Source: Erythrophleum ivorense (Eukaryota > Streptophyta > Magnoliopsida > Fabales > Fabaceae). From it: DNA of 64,000 bases. A program made the translations under genes and the position numbers. The DNA is taken from the NCBI GenBank assembly GCA_026724425.1, contig JAIUCV010000018.1, forward strand, positions 2,165,596 through 2,229,595, read 5' to 3'. A model generated the notes under the pieces. It saw nothing but the letters and a program-made list of their open reading frames with translations. It was not told the origin of the DNA and did no database searches. This document shows positions 36,999 to 48,639 of this stretch, one piece after another (the stretch's first letter is position 1; every line of letters starts with the position of its first letter).

Positions 36999-38373
36999 TG
37001 TAATAGCTAGCTTTTTAGATATTGAACTGAACCTAATAAAATGAAATAGGATCACCCTAAAGCAATGAAAATTAAGACTAAATAAGATTAGGATGTTAAT
37101 TAAAACATCTAAAATTATGGTTAAGAGTTCAAGGATATCCTAAAATCGAAGCCAAAATAGCTAAACAAATTAAAAGATAAATGTAGTGGCAAAATTATAA
37201 TTTTGAGTAATTTTTTGAAAACTTAAAGGAGAGATTTTTAAATGAAAAATTAAGTTTTTCACGGTTCTCAGAGACCCTAAAAATCATAAGAACTATTAGA
37301 ATGGTCAAAACCCCTTCAGTGTATATTTTAGATTATTAATTGATCAAAACTTTGATCAAATAGTTCGATAAGATTTTAAATCTAATTTGGATAAAATCAA
37401 AGATATTTTATGAATTAGAGAATATAAATTTTATAATAGAAAAGATGGTTCTAAAAAAAGAGTTGAAATAAGTCCAAATGGAGAAAATCAAGTTGAAGGA
37501 CAAAAATGGAATTTTGAAAATTTTATAATGAAGCTTTTCCTTTTTATTCAGCACATCCCACTTCTTCCATTTACTTAAATTGACTCTCATTTGGCCAAAA
37601 TAGAACCTAGACCAATCTTGAGTGGTGCATAAGAAGAGGGAGTAAGAAAACAAGTTTGAAAATGTAAGATTTTGCTACTTTTTCATAATCTTCCCATCTC
37701 TAAAGTTCTTCTCCTCTTTCTCCTCTCTCTTCTCATGATTTTGGTGTTTTAAATGGTTATGTTTTGGGGTTCATTCAACAGAAGGAAGAAAGAATTTGGA
37801 GGAAACCTTGGAAACTTGAGAAGGCTCACTTGATAAGCTTTAAGAAAATGTATGTTTTATTATGAAAAAATTGCTTTCTTGGTTCTTCTATGGAGTTCTC
37901 CATTTCAGGCAAAACTAGGGTGCTATGTAGGGAGTTTTATTTTGATCCAAACTTGATAGAAATTGGCATTTTGAAGTATGGAGAATCATATGAAAGCAAT
38001 ATGATTCAAAAAAAGGCTATAGATAATAAGTTATGGAAATTAGGGTTTTAATTGTACTTAGAGAAAGTTGAAGATTGTGTAAGATTATGATTGAGTTAAT
38101 AAAAGGCTAAAGAGCTTGTATATGCGTCAAATTTCCTAGGAAAATGAATGAAAATCCATGGGTGCCTTCCTTAAGCATTTTTTGGGCCAAGCTCTATTTC
38201 AAGTACATAGGAAAAGTTTTCTTTGATTCTAAGGTTATGAATGGTCTAGATATGAATAATAAACACACAAAAAAATTATTGGTTGAATTATTGGTGTTTG
38301 GCTTCTTGAATTGATTTTGTGATGACTCTAATAAATTTAAATAGAGTTATATGACTTAGATCGAGTGAGAAAT
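36999..38373 (+). mobile_element. Large TGTAACA-type LTR family, truncated diverged copy F
   Basis: Starts TGTAATAGC at 36999. It aligns by eye along its length with the 5' part of copies B-E: for instance TTTTTCACGGTTCTCAGAGACC, then CAAAACTTTGATCAAATAGTTCG, then a GTGATGACTC...AATTTAAAT block. It stops where copy B begins at 38374, and no right half was found. Confidence 0.6.
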
Positions 38374-41300
38374 TGTAATATTTGGTATTTCATAAAAACA
38401 CTATAACAAGTCAGTTTGAAAAATAAGTCTCCTGAGTTGAATGATTTAAGACCAAATAAAAATTGGATAAAATTTTAAATAATAAAAAATGAGGATTTGA
38501 GTCTTGAGTTGCCCAGAAATCAGAACTAGAGTGGTTTAAAAAATTTGCCAAAAGTATAATGGCATTTTCGTAAATATGGGCACCTTTTGGAAAACTCATA
38601 GAAGGGCTTTTTAAATAAAAAATTTGAGCTTTCCAAGGTTGTCAGAGGCCCTAAATACTATGGGAATCCCTAGGACAATTAAAACCCCTATAGTATACAT
38701 TTTTTAGCGTTGGTTAACCCAAACTTTGACTATTTCGTTCGGGAAAGTTTTAAATCTAAATTGAATGATCCCAAAGCTATTTTATAAGTTGAAGGGCCTA
38801 AATTTTATGATGGAAAAGATAGTTATAAAAAAAAGCTAAAATGAACTTAAAATGAAAATGTCATTTTTAATGGACAAATTCTTCTGTATTTTAGGCATCC
38901 TCCCCTCTCTCCCAAATAATCGACTTATGGTTTTGTCTAAAATAGAAGGAGAAGCCAGGAGAAATCACACAGAAGGAGAGCTCAAGAAAGAGGAGAAAGA
39001 AGCAAGAAAAAGGTATGGAAAACTAAAGATTTTCATAAGATTCCTTTACATAACATGTTCTCTTCTCCTCGCTCTATCTTTTTATAGTTTTGATGAATGG
39101 ATTGGTTCTATTTTGACCTTGGTTTAGAAGAGGAAGTGTAAGAACTCAAGGAGAAAGTTAAAGCTAAAAAAGGAGCTCTTGAGATAAGCTTAGAATCAAG
39201 GTGATTTCTTACCTTTATTGCTTTCTTCTTTCTTGCTTTTTGAGTGGGTGTTTGGGCCAAGAGCAGAATAGCCAAGGGGGAGGAGTTTTTGACAAAAAAC
39301 AAGTGAGAATCCTAGGTTTTTTACCATGGGGAATTAGGAAATGCAAAGAAATGCAATGGGAAGCTAGTAAAATTCAAGAATGGGAAGCTAAGGATCCTTG
39401 AACACTTTGTGAAATCTAATTTTGTCCAAGCATTCCCAGGCTCATGTGAGTGTTTGTTTAAGTTCCTAAAACCCTTAGGAAGCCTCCTAAGTATCTCTCC
39501 CTTCAAGAAAAATTTGCAAACCCCATGGGGCCTAAACCGCTCTATTGTCTCAGCCTAGGATAGATGAGGGAGCTAGGGGGTGTTTTAATTTGTTCTAAAC
39601 TTGGTTTGAGACTTTATGTGATGGAAGAACATAAGAGGAACCTTTGAAAAAAATTTAGAAGCCATAGATTGAGAGTTAGAGATATAGGTTTCATAATGTA
39701 GCCTTAAGAAGAAACTTGTATCTAGATCCTTAGAAATGAATTTGTGATGACTTCAAGGAGTCTAAATGAAACCAAGAGGCCTAGATATAAGAAGAAAAGG
39801 GAGCCAAGAGCTTGAATTATGGTAGTTGCTTCATTAAGCCTTTCATGGAACCATTTTGTAGTTATAAGATAAAGTATGTTGCTTTAATGTGTGCTTAGTA
39901 CTAAGGCTTTGTTCTAAGAATGTAATGGGATGTTATTTGTTGTGTCTAAGTCAAAGAAATCAAGCTCCATCCATTTGTGGGTGTGAGAGCGAAAAGAGAA
40001 GAGAGTAATTAAGAGGAACGTTTGTGTTGGGTTGCAAGGTAGCTCTTCACTCCTTCTTATTTGTATTCTTGGATATGTAATTGTTATTGTATAATTATAT
40101 ATGCATTTGCATGATGAGATATGCCATTTGATATTGCCTTGTTGCATTAGTACCAATATGTTTCTTGAATTATATTTTGGTTGTGAAATTTGCTCTTAGG
40201 GGTGAGGTGGTGCCAAAAGTCCCTTGAAATGGGTGAGGTGAAGGCAAAAGTCCCTAAGTATGGGTGAGGCAAGGCCAAAAGTCTCACGGGTGAGTGAGGC
40301 TAAGTCAAAAGTCCCTAGACCAAGGGTGAGACTAATCCAAAAGTTCCAAAAATGGGGTTAGACTAGACCAAGAGTCCCTAGAGCTTATTCTTGGCTTTGA
40401 TATGTTTTTATGGCATGTAGATTATGTTTTAAATGATTCTTAATGGTGTTGGATACCTACGTGTGTACTTTGACATGTTCATATGCCTTGATTGCTTACT
40501 TGAATGAGTGTATGAACTATTGAGATTCATTGAATCTCATCCCTTTCTCTCTCCTATCTCAACATGTTTAGGTGGAGTACAAGAAGCCAAAAGTGGAAGC
40601 CAAGGCACTTAATAGACCATACTTTGCCATTAATATAGTTCTTGATGTAAAGAAATGTCAAACTTTATATGTAAATATTATTTTTGAGATGTAAATATTT
40701 GAACAAATGTAAAAGTATGTATATGTAGTGTATGAACCAAAATTGGAACCAAATCAATGAGAATATGTGTTTTGGGTACTTAGAGGACCACTCTTAAATA
40801 TGTATTATGGCTTGTGGAATGATGAGTTTTCGATGCATGGTAGTTTAGACCAATTGGGAAGCATATACATGTTGTGTTTATTCTTTAAAACTTGCTTAAG
40901 AGGTGGTAGAGAAATTAAGAAGCTATTTGGACCAACTTTGACCTTTATATGATGCCAAATTTGCCATATTCATGAGTTATGTCAAGATCTGACCAAATGA
41001 ACTTTTCTTGACTTGAAATTTGGCATGCATATAGATCTCATCTAGAGTTTTTTAGAAAGCTAGAGTGCATATTATTTAGAGCTCTAGATAATTTTTGGTG
41101 AATTTTTAAAGTTAGTTAATTTTGACAGAATTGGCATTATTACTATACAAATGATCAGATTCTTTTCTTGTGTAACTCATAGGACAATTGTTGTCCAATG
41201 GCTATGAAATTTTACAGGCATAAACTAGATATGATAAGTTTCCTGTGGCAATTGAGAGCACCTCACTTGGATTTATATATAGAGAGAAACGAATTTCCAG

Positions 41301-41740
41301 ATTAGTATAAGGGATGTAGTCAAACCACCGTTACTATTCCATAGGTTTTCGTGGTCTAATTGCTTCTGTTTTGGCTTAGAATTATTTTTCCTCTATTTAA
41401 CATATATAACTTTCTAAAATGGTATGGTTTGTTGGGTTTTGATTTTTCTAGAATTAGTTATGAATTTTTAAAGTTTATATCAGTAAATTGTAATAGCAAA
41501 CCTGGGCAGTTAGACCTTTAGTATTTTTCTAATATCAATTGTGGTCTAACTGGGTTTTCATGGCCTGAAATGATTTTTAACCTATATTTGACATCCAAAG
41601 ATTTCCAAAAAGTTATCATTTTCTTGATTTTTATTTTTTTAGAATTAATTATGATTTTTCAAATTTTGTATCAGAAACTTGCCATTTGAACCTGAGAGCA
41701 AAAATGCAATTTTCTAGTTTTTAGTTCCAAATCCATGGTT
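38374..41740 (+). mobile_element. Large TGTAACA-type LTR family, copy B (3' end missing)
   Basis: Starts TGTAATATTTGG. It shares with E and C blocks such as AAGTCTCCTGAGTTGAATGA, GAAAACTCATAGAAGGGCTT and the 31-bp minisatellite (40200-40384). Relative to copy A it stops about 200 bases before the expected TGTTACA end, at CCATGGTT, where the oppositely oriented copy C starts. Confidence 0.78.
40200..40384 (+). repeat. About 31-bp minisatellite in LTR copy B, six units
   Basis: Units of the form GGGTGAGG..(AGC)CAAAAGTCCCT occur six times with drift in the later units; homologous to the array at 27974-28097. Confidence 0.85.
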
Positions 41741-44700
41741 TGTCACACCATATTATTCCTAGCATCAATTTCCTTTATCAAGGTGGTATTACTCAAAGTA
41801 GTAAGGAAATCCCAAGAATTTTGCATTAAAATTATGACTTAATGACGTTATGTCAGGGTGAGGATTCAAATTTTGATCCGTGAACCCCTAGAAACTTACC
41901 AACAATGTTTTCTAATTATTTTCCATTCATAAAAGTCATAAAAATCTTAAAAATTTGCATGAATCAAGGATCAATAATCAAAAATCACAAATTCTCATGT
42001 TTTGCCTCAGGTTTCAAGGTGGCAGATTTTGAGGCAACTTTGAAAATTTATAATTAAATATAAAAAAATTGAAATTTGCCATGATATAGCTTCCTAGAAA
42101 TCTATGAGGATTAAATTTACACTAAAAATAATTTCAAATCATGAACATAGCATCTAGACCACATTAGACATCGAAAAAGGTACAAAGGTCTGACTGGCTA
42201 CTAATATTGATACGAATTTCTGATATAAATTTTAAAAATATCTAATTAATTCCAAAAAAATCCAATCTATAAAAATGATACCAATTTAGAAAGCTATGGA
42301 TATTAGATAGAGGAAAAAAATTACTCCAGACAATTCTAGGTTTGTTCAGACCATGAAAACTATTCAAACATTGACATGGGTATGACTGGATGCCTGGTAT
42401 TGGATAGCAACTTCAAAGATTCATATCTCCCTCTCTAGACATTCAAATGGGATGATTCTAATTGGAACAAATCACTGGGAAGGTATAGTTTATAGCTATA
42501 AAATTTTATAGTAATTGGATATCATTTGCCCCATAATTAACACATAACAAATTTCGGACCAAAGCTACAGTGACAACAGTAAATTCTGATTTTTAGCTAA
42601 CTTCAAAAATTCACCAAATATTCCATAGACCTCCAAATATTACCCATTTTAGCTTTCAAAAAATATCTCAACAAGATCTAGATGCTTGCCAAATTTTATG
42701 GGGAAATTCGTTCATTTGGTCAATTTATGACATAGGGGTGCAAATGGTTAATTTTCATATTTCCTAAGGGTCTCAAGGTGTCCAATTTTGGTTCCTCTAC
42801 TTCTGTGGACACATGAGCACGTGGGAAAGCATTAAAATGCTATATCAAACATGTCTCAAAGGGATAATAACTCAGATTCTATAAATTCACTCTTTCATCC
42901 CAAGGTTTACACATAAACATACAAGTTTCATTTTGCCATTCAATGTCAAGATTTTGCCATAGCATTTCCATGGCATTAGTTCTCATACATACATTAAATA
43001 TCCATGTCATTATATATATTTTCATGGTTGTACAACATCTTTATCAAGGGATTTCATCATATAGCATCAAATGGTTACAAAATGAACAAAGTAGCACACT
43101 TTCTTGTCATTTTCTCATCTTCCAATTTAGTGGCTCCCATTTCTTTGCTCATTTGGTCCACCTAGTATGTTAAGGCATTGGAGGAGGGGGAATGAGATTT
43201 AAAGAATCCTAATATCTCATCTCTCTTTCAAACACATATACTTAATACAAGCTTTAAGTCTAAATGCATGCATAGTCAAGGATAAAATTCTCATTCATGG
43301 ATAAGGCATATTCCTCATTTGTAAAGACATAAATAGCATACATAGGCTTGTCAAGGCATTGGTTTAGCCTCACCCATTCTCTTTTAAACTTTTAGACTTG
43401 CTTACCCACATTTAAGAGACTTTTGACTAAGTCTCACTCTTTCTTGAGACTTTTGGCTTGTCTTACCTAACTATAGGGACTTTTGGCTCATCCTTATCCT
43501 TGCTAAGGGGCTGTTGACTTTACCAAATTCAAGCAAACCAAAGACTATCATGAAAACATATTTGAAAGACATAAACATATAATCATTCATTAAAACATAT
43601 TTCATGGCTTCAAACATATACATATGCATTCAAGATAAGAAAAATGTTCAAGTATGCATGGAAGAAGGAGGAGAGAGCTACCTTGTTATTTATGCAAGCT
43701 TTACTTTAGTTTTTTTCCTTCCCTTTCTTGGTCTCATAAGCACAAGTAGTTGAAGTTAGTTTCCTTGGCCTAGCCACAATAAATAATACTCAATTATACT
43801 CTTAAAACAAGTTAGGACATTAAACTTACACTTAAGAACATACCATTTGCTTAATAGTCACATAATAGCTTCATTAATGGCTTAACGAAATAACCACAAT
43901 GATTCAAGTTCTTAGCTCCATTCTCTTCTCATATCTAGGCCTCTTGACCTCATTTAAGGTCCTTGGAGCCATTACATATTCATTTACAAAAGCTTAGACA
44001 CAAGTTGCTTCATAAGGTCACATTATGGAAGCCATTGCCTCATCTGCCAATCCATGGCTTCTAAATTTTTCCTAAGGGTTCCTACCACCTTCTACCATTA
44101 TAAGAAGTCCCATGCCAAGGCTAAAACAAATTAAAATAGCCCTTAGCCCAATAGTTCTGTCTTGGCCGAATTGATGGAGGGAGGAAGAGTCCATGGGCTT
44201 TTTGATTTTTTCTTAATGGGAGAGACATTTGGGAGGTTTCCTAGATGTTTTAGGAGAACAAATAAACACTCACATATGCAAGGGAATTTGAGAATCAAAA
44301 AAGTTTTTACAAAGTGGTCAAGAACTTTACACTTTTCTAACTTGAATTTCATTAGCTTTCCTTGCAATTTCTTTACATTTTTCAAGTTTCCATAGCCTAA
44401 ATCAATGAATTCCCATTAGATCTTGGACAAAAAATCCTCCCCCTTAAAGGCTTTATTCTTGACTGAGACTCACATGAACCAAACAAAGGAAGAAGAGTGC
44501 ATGAAACTAAGATTCATACCTTAGGTTCTTGTCTCCTTCAAAGGCTTTCTCACTTGGTTTGAGCTTCTCTTTGGAAGTCTTCTCTTTTCCCTCTGAACCC
44601 AGTCTAAAACAAAGCCAATTCATCCATCACAACCATGGAAAGAGAGTAGCAAGGAAAGGGGAGCAAGGTTTCTAAAAGGAAGACCATGGAAAGAGAGCAG

Positions 44701-45464
44701 CAAGGAAAGGAGAACAAGGTTTCTAAAAGGAAGACCATGAAAAATCTTAAAATTTCATACCTTTCCTTAGCTTCTTTCTTCCTCCTTGGAGCTTCTTTTA
44801 ATGCGTCTCACTCCCTTTGTCTCACACTTTGTTGTGGGCAACAAGAAGGTCTATTAATCAGAGGCTAAAAGAAACGTGTTTTAAGAAGGTGAGGAGTCCA
44901 CTTTATGCACTTTTCTATTTTGTATTTTAGTCTCTATTCTTTGTTCTTATCATTTTGGCTCAAATTAACTTCTTTTTGAAATCCGTCTTTTCCATTGTAT
45001 TCCTTAGGCTCTTAATCATAAAAATTGCCTTTGTAATCACTCAAAAAGGATCTGAAACTATTATGAACCATTCGATCAAAGTTTTGATTAATCGAAGGCT
45101 AAAATCGCTCACCGGAGGGGTTTCAACTGTTTTAGGAGTTTCCATGATTTTTAAGGCTTTTAAGAACCTCGAAAAGCTCAAATTTTCTATTTAAAAAGCC
45201 ATTCTATGAGTTTTCCAAATTTTTTACAAATTACAAAACTGTTCCTACTTTCTTTGGCAAATTTTTTGAGCTCTTTTGGCTTTGGTTTTTAAGCATCTTA
45301 AACCTCAAATCCTCATTTTCTAATATTTAAAATTTTATCATAATTTTAGTTGGCCACAAATCTTTTTATTTTAGGAACTTTCTTATATATCTGGCCCATT
45401 TTTTACGTTTACGGAGAAACCAAATATCGCGTTTCTCACGTTTACAAAAGGACAGGATGTTACA
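41741..45464 (-). mobile_element. Large TGTAACA-type LTR family, copy C
   Basis: On the minus strand it runs from TGTAACATCCTG (45464) to AATATGGTGTGACA (41741), 3724 bp. It has the family minisatellite (43367-43513) and a private 51-bp tandem duplication (44632-44733). The 5-bp flanks differ (TGGTT left, CTGAT right), so it is not a simple insertion with an intact TSD. All open frames in it (42943-43173, 44143-44395 and others) lack domains. Confidence 0.82.
44632..44733 (+). repeat. 51-bp tandem duplication within LTR copy C
   Basis: ACCATGGAAAGAGAG(T/C)AGCA... occurs at 44632 and 44683 with three or so differences; only two copies. Confidence 0.92.
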
Positions 45465-48400
45465 CTGATGTTGGTTTAGTAGAGACAAGATTCATTGATT
45501 CTACTTGTCTAAGCTCTTGGTTCTCTTGTCTCACATATGCTGTCTCTATAGCAATCCTCCTGCATAATTCCTCTTAAAATCTGAATGGAGTCTTGAGTTT
45601 TGAATGGAAGAAGAGGACCCACGAGAATAAATAGCATCAATATCATGTGCCTCAAATCCTATTCTAAAGATGCGACCCTTTTTATTATTACCACCTGCAG
45701 CCTCTAACCATAAGGAAACTTCATTATCATCTTTCATATCATTTGATGCTATGCTTGTCAAGTCTTGAGTAGAAGTTCTAGCATTCTTAAGGCTTAAATA
45801 ATCATCCTATTAAAAAAAGAAAGAAAGACAATTTTACAATAAAGAAAATAATGATAATTCATCCAAAACTAAAAGTATACACATGTTTAAGTATCTTTTA
45901 TATCATATAGTATCAACATGAAGTGTGATCATATAATATAAACTAAGTATCATGAAACTACAAATATATTCAACCATCACAATCAAAGTTATCAAATATT
46001 AAAATTACATGATTAGGTGTATGAAAAGAATATGCAATGAAGTTGATAGCCACTGAGCAATTAAATAAGTAAAAGATATTAAATAAAAGATCAAACAATT
46101 TCAGTGAAAAAAAAAAAAAGAATCACATTATAACTAGTAAGGCCTTCAACAATCAACATAAGTCTAATAACAATTAAAACTAAAAATCAAGACTCAAATT
46201 ATAGCTAGTCAGACATCTGACCATCAGCACAAGTCTAGTGACAATAAAAAAAAGACTCATATTACAGCTAGTCAGGCATCTTGCCATCAACACAAGTCCA
46301 ATGATAATTAAAACAAAAAATAAAAACTCACATTATAGCTAGTCAGGTCTCTAACTGTTGGTACAAGTCCAATTATAATCAAAATAAAAAAAATAAAGAC
46401 TTACACTCTAGCTAATCAGGCTTTTAGCTAGCAACACAAGTCCAGTTACAACCAAAACAAAAAATAAAGACTCACACTATAACTAGTCAGGCTTCTAACT
46501 ATCAACATAAGTCCAATGACAATCAAAACTAAAAATAAAAACTCACACTATGACTAGTCAGGCCTTTTGCCGTCAACATAAGTCCAGTGACAATCAAAAC
46601 AAAAAATAAAAACTCACACTACAACCAGTCAAGCCTTTGGCCATCAGCACAAGTCTAATTATAATCAAAATTAAAGAATAAAGACTTGCACTACAGTTAG
46701 TTAAGCCTTCAGCCAACAACACAAGTCTAATTACAATTAAAATAAAAAATTAAGACTCAAACTATAGCTAGTCAAGCCTTTAGCTGTCAGTATAAGTCCA
46801 ATTATAATCAAAACAAAAAATAAAGACTCACACTATAGCTAATCAGGCCTCTGATTGTCAACACAAGTCTACTTACAATCAAAAAAAGAAATTAAAACTT
46901 ATACTCTAGCTAGTCAAACCTCCAGGCATCAGCATAAGTCTAGTTACAATTAAAACTAAAAATAAAGATACATTATAGCTAGTTAGGCTTTTGGTTGTCA
47001 GCATAAATCCAATTATAATCAAAACTAAAAATAAAAGCTCATACTACAGTTAGTCAGCCCTTTAGCCATCAGCACAAATTCAGTTACAATCAAAATAAAA
47101 AATTAAAACTTACATTATAACTAGTAAGGCATCTAGTTGTCAGTACAAATCTAGTGACAATAAAAAATAAAAAATAAAAAATCACATTACAGCTAGTCAT
47201 ACTTCTAGCTGTCAGCATAAGTTCAGTTACAATTAAAACAAAAAATAAAGACTCATACTACAACTAGTCAAGCCTCTAGTTATCAGCACAAGTCCAGTTA
47301 CAATCAAAATAAAAAATCAAGACTCACACTAAAGTTAGTTAGGCCTCTGGCCATTAGCACAATCCTAATGAGAAAGGAAAAGATAAACATATACATATAT
47401 AAACTTCAAGTACCCTATGGTCCACAAATTGACTAGTTTCCTCGTCATAATGCGTGTGCTTGAACAATTCAAATATTGTAGGTGACCTTTTAAGTACTGA
47501 AGTCTGTAGTTATTTATTAATATTAGTTATCTTATACATTAAATAAATGATGATTACATTTGAATTTAAATACTTACCAGCCTCTTGTTATGCTTAATTA
47601 AAGGAATGCTGCCTCCTTTATGTTGCATGCCTCCTGTGGTAGATACTCGGTTGTTTTTAGCTATCAAGCACACGGCCTTATATTCGTCTAACTCCCAATA
47701 GCGCTTTAATTGGACCATTACGTTGTCTGGGATCCAATTAGATGTGATCCCCTTTTCCAAGTATAGTCAGACTTTGTGCATTGCATTTCACGAGATGTCC
47801 CCACACTTTTTATTCCAATTGTGTCTAATGATTTAGTCATATTGTGGTTGCCATTTACACTTTTTTTGCATAGGCATTAGAAAAATCAAAATTGAGACAA
47901 ATTAAGAAAAAAAAAATATCTACACATGATACATATATAATGATAGGATAAGATATATACCACCCATTCATCAAACCATAGTTGCTTGACCTCAAGAGGT
48001 GTTACTTTCCAGTTGTAACATAGATGTTCAAATTTTGCTTAGATTACAAGAAGAATATAACGAACAATAACGACACGATTAAATCTAATTATTTAACATT
48101 AATGATTAAAAATGTTATAATGGCATTAAGTTGTTAAATGAATAAAAAATAAAATAACATAAACTTGACAACTTACATATGCTTGTCAGGATATAGCCAT
48201 GTTCAACCATCTGTAGGGTCATGGTCAAAAGCTTGGATAGGTGACATTAGTGTAGAACTAGTGGAAGGACCCGGAGGTTTGGGATGTGAGTCTTGGGAGC
48301 CAGGGGATGGTATAAGAGGAGATGATATAGGTGATGCTGAAGGTCTTCTAGACGATTTAAGCATGATTGGAGCTAATGCAAGTGCAGTAGATGCGTCTGG

Positions 48401-48520
48401 CACACAAGTGCTAAAGTCATAGGATAATGAGATGGTTGAAAGTGCAAAGGTGGTGGTGCAAAGGTACTCCATCAGGAACAACCTCGTCTAGAGCCACGAC
48501 CTAACATCTACATATACAAT
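45465..48520 (-). pseudogene. CACTA (En/Spm) second gene, TNPA-like (Ptta/En/Spm transposase), decayed
   Basis: Minus-strand order: an RGSRRGC N-terminal stretch near 48500; a Ser/Pro-rich region (about 48200-48440, PSASPISSPLIPSPGSQDS); a WKVTPLEVKQLWFDEW block near 47960-48020; the Ptta core at 47566-47870, with YWELDEYKAVCLIAKNNR then GGMQHKGGSIPL; and a C-terminal WLEAAGGNNKKGRIFRIGFE block at 45660-45740. The K.NR...GG..H.GGS pattern is typical of the plant En/Spm TNPA-like family. A 71-bp minisatellite occupies the likely intron between the last two blocks. Frameshifts and stops are present. It lies downstream of the TNP2 gene in the same orientation, as in CACTA elements. Its downstream end is cut by LTR copy C. 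Confidence 0.78.
46121..47375 (+). repeat. 71-bp x about 18 minisatellite inside the CACTA element
   Basis: Seventeen full units and one partial. The consensus starts ACTCACACTATAGCTAGTCA, continues GGC.TCT.GC..TCAGCACAAG and TCCAGTTACAATCAAAA, and ends in an AATAAA(A/G) run. Units keep about 71 bp (69-73) despite 15-25% divergence between them. It sits in the presumed intron of the TNPA-like gene. Confidence 0.95.
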
Positions 48521-48639
48521 AGCAAACTTGAATCAATATAAGTTGAAAAAAATTAAATAGAATGTAAACAAAATAAATTCACACTCAAAATAGGAAAATA
48601 TATTATAAAAAAATCAAACTTAAAATTAAATAAAACCCA

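Noticed and set aside
38374..45464. Long hairpin (inverted repeat) as a small-RNA locus
   Set aside because: The arms are different family members with identity only near 70-75% by eye, so a stable long duplex is unlikely; kept only as a rearrangement junction.
46121..47375. CRISPR array interpretation of the 71-bp repeats
   Set aside because: There is no alternation of constant repeats and unique spacers; whole units are repeated and drift together, inside a eukaryotic CACTA element.
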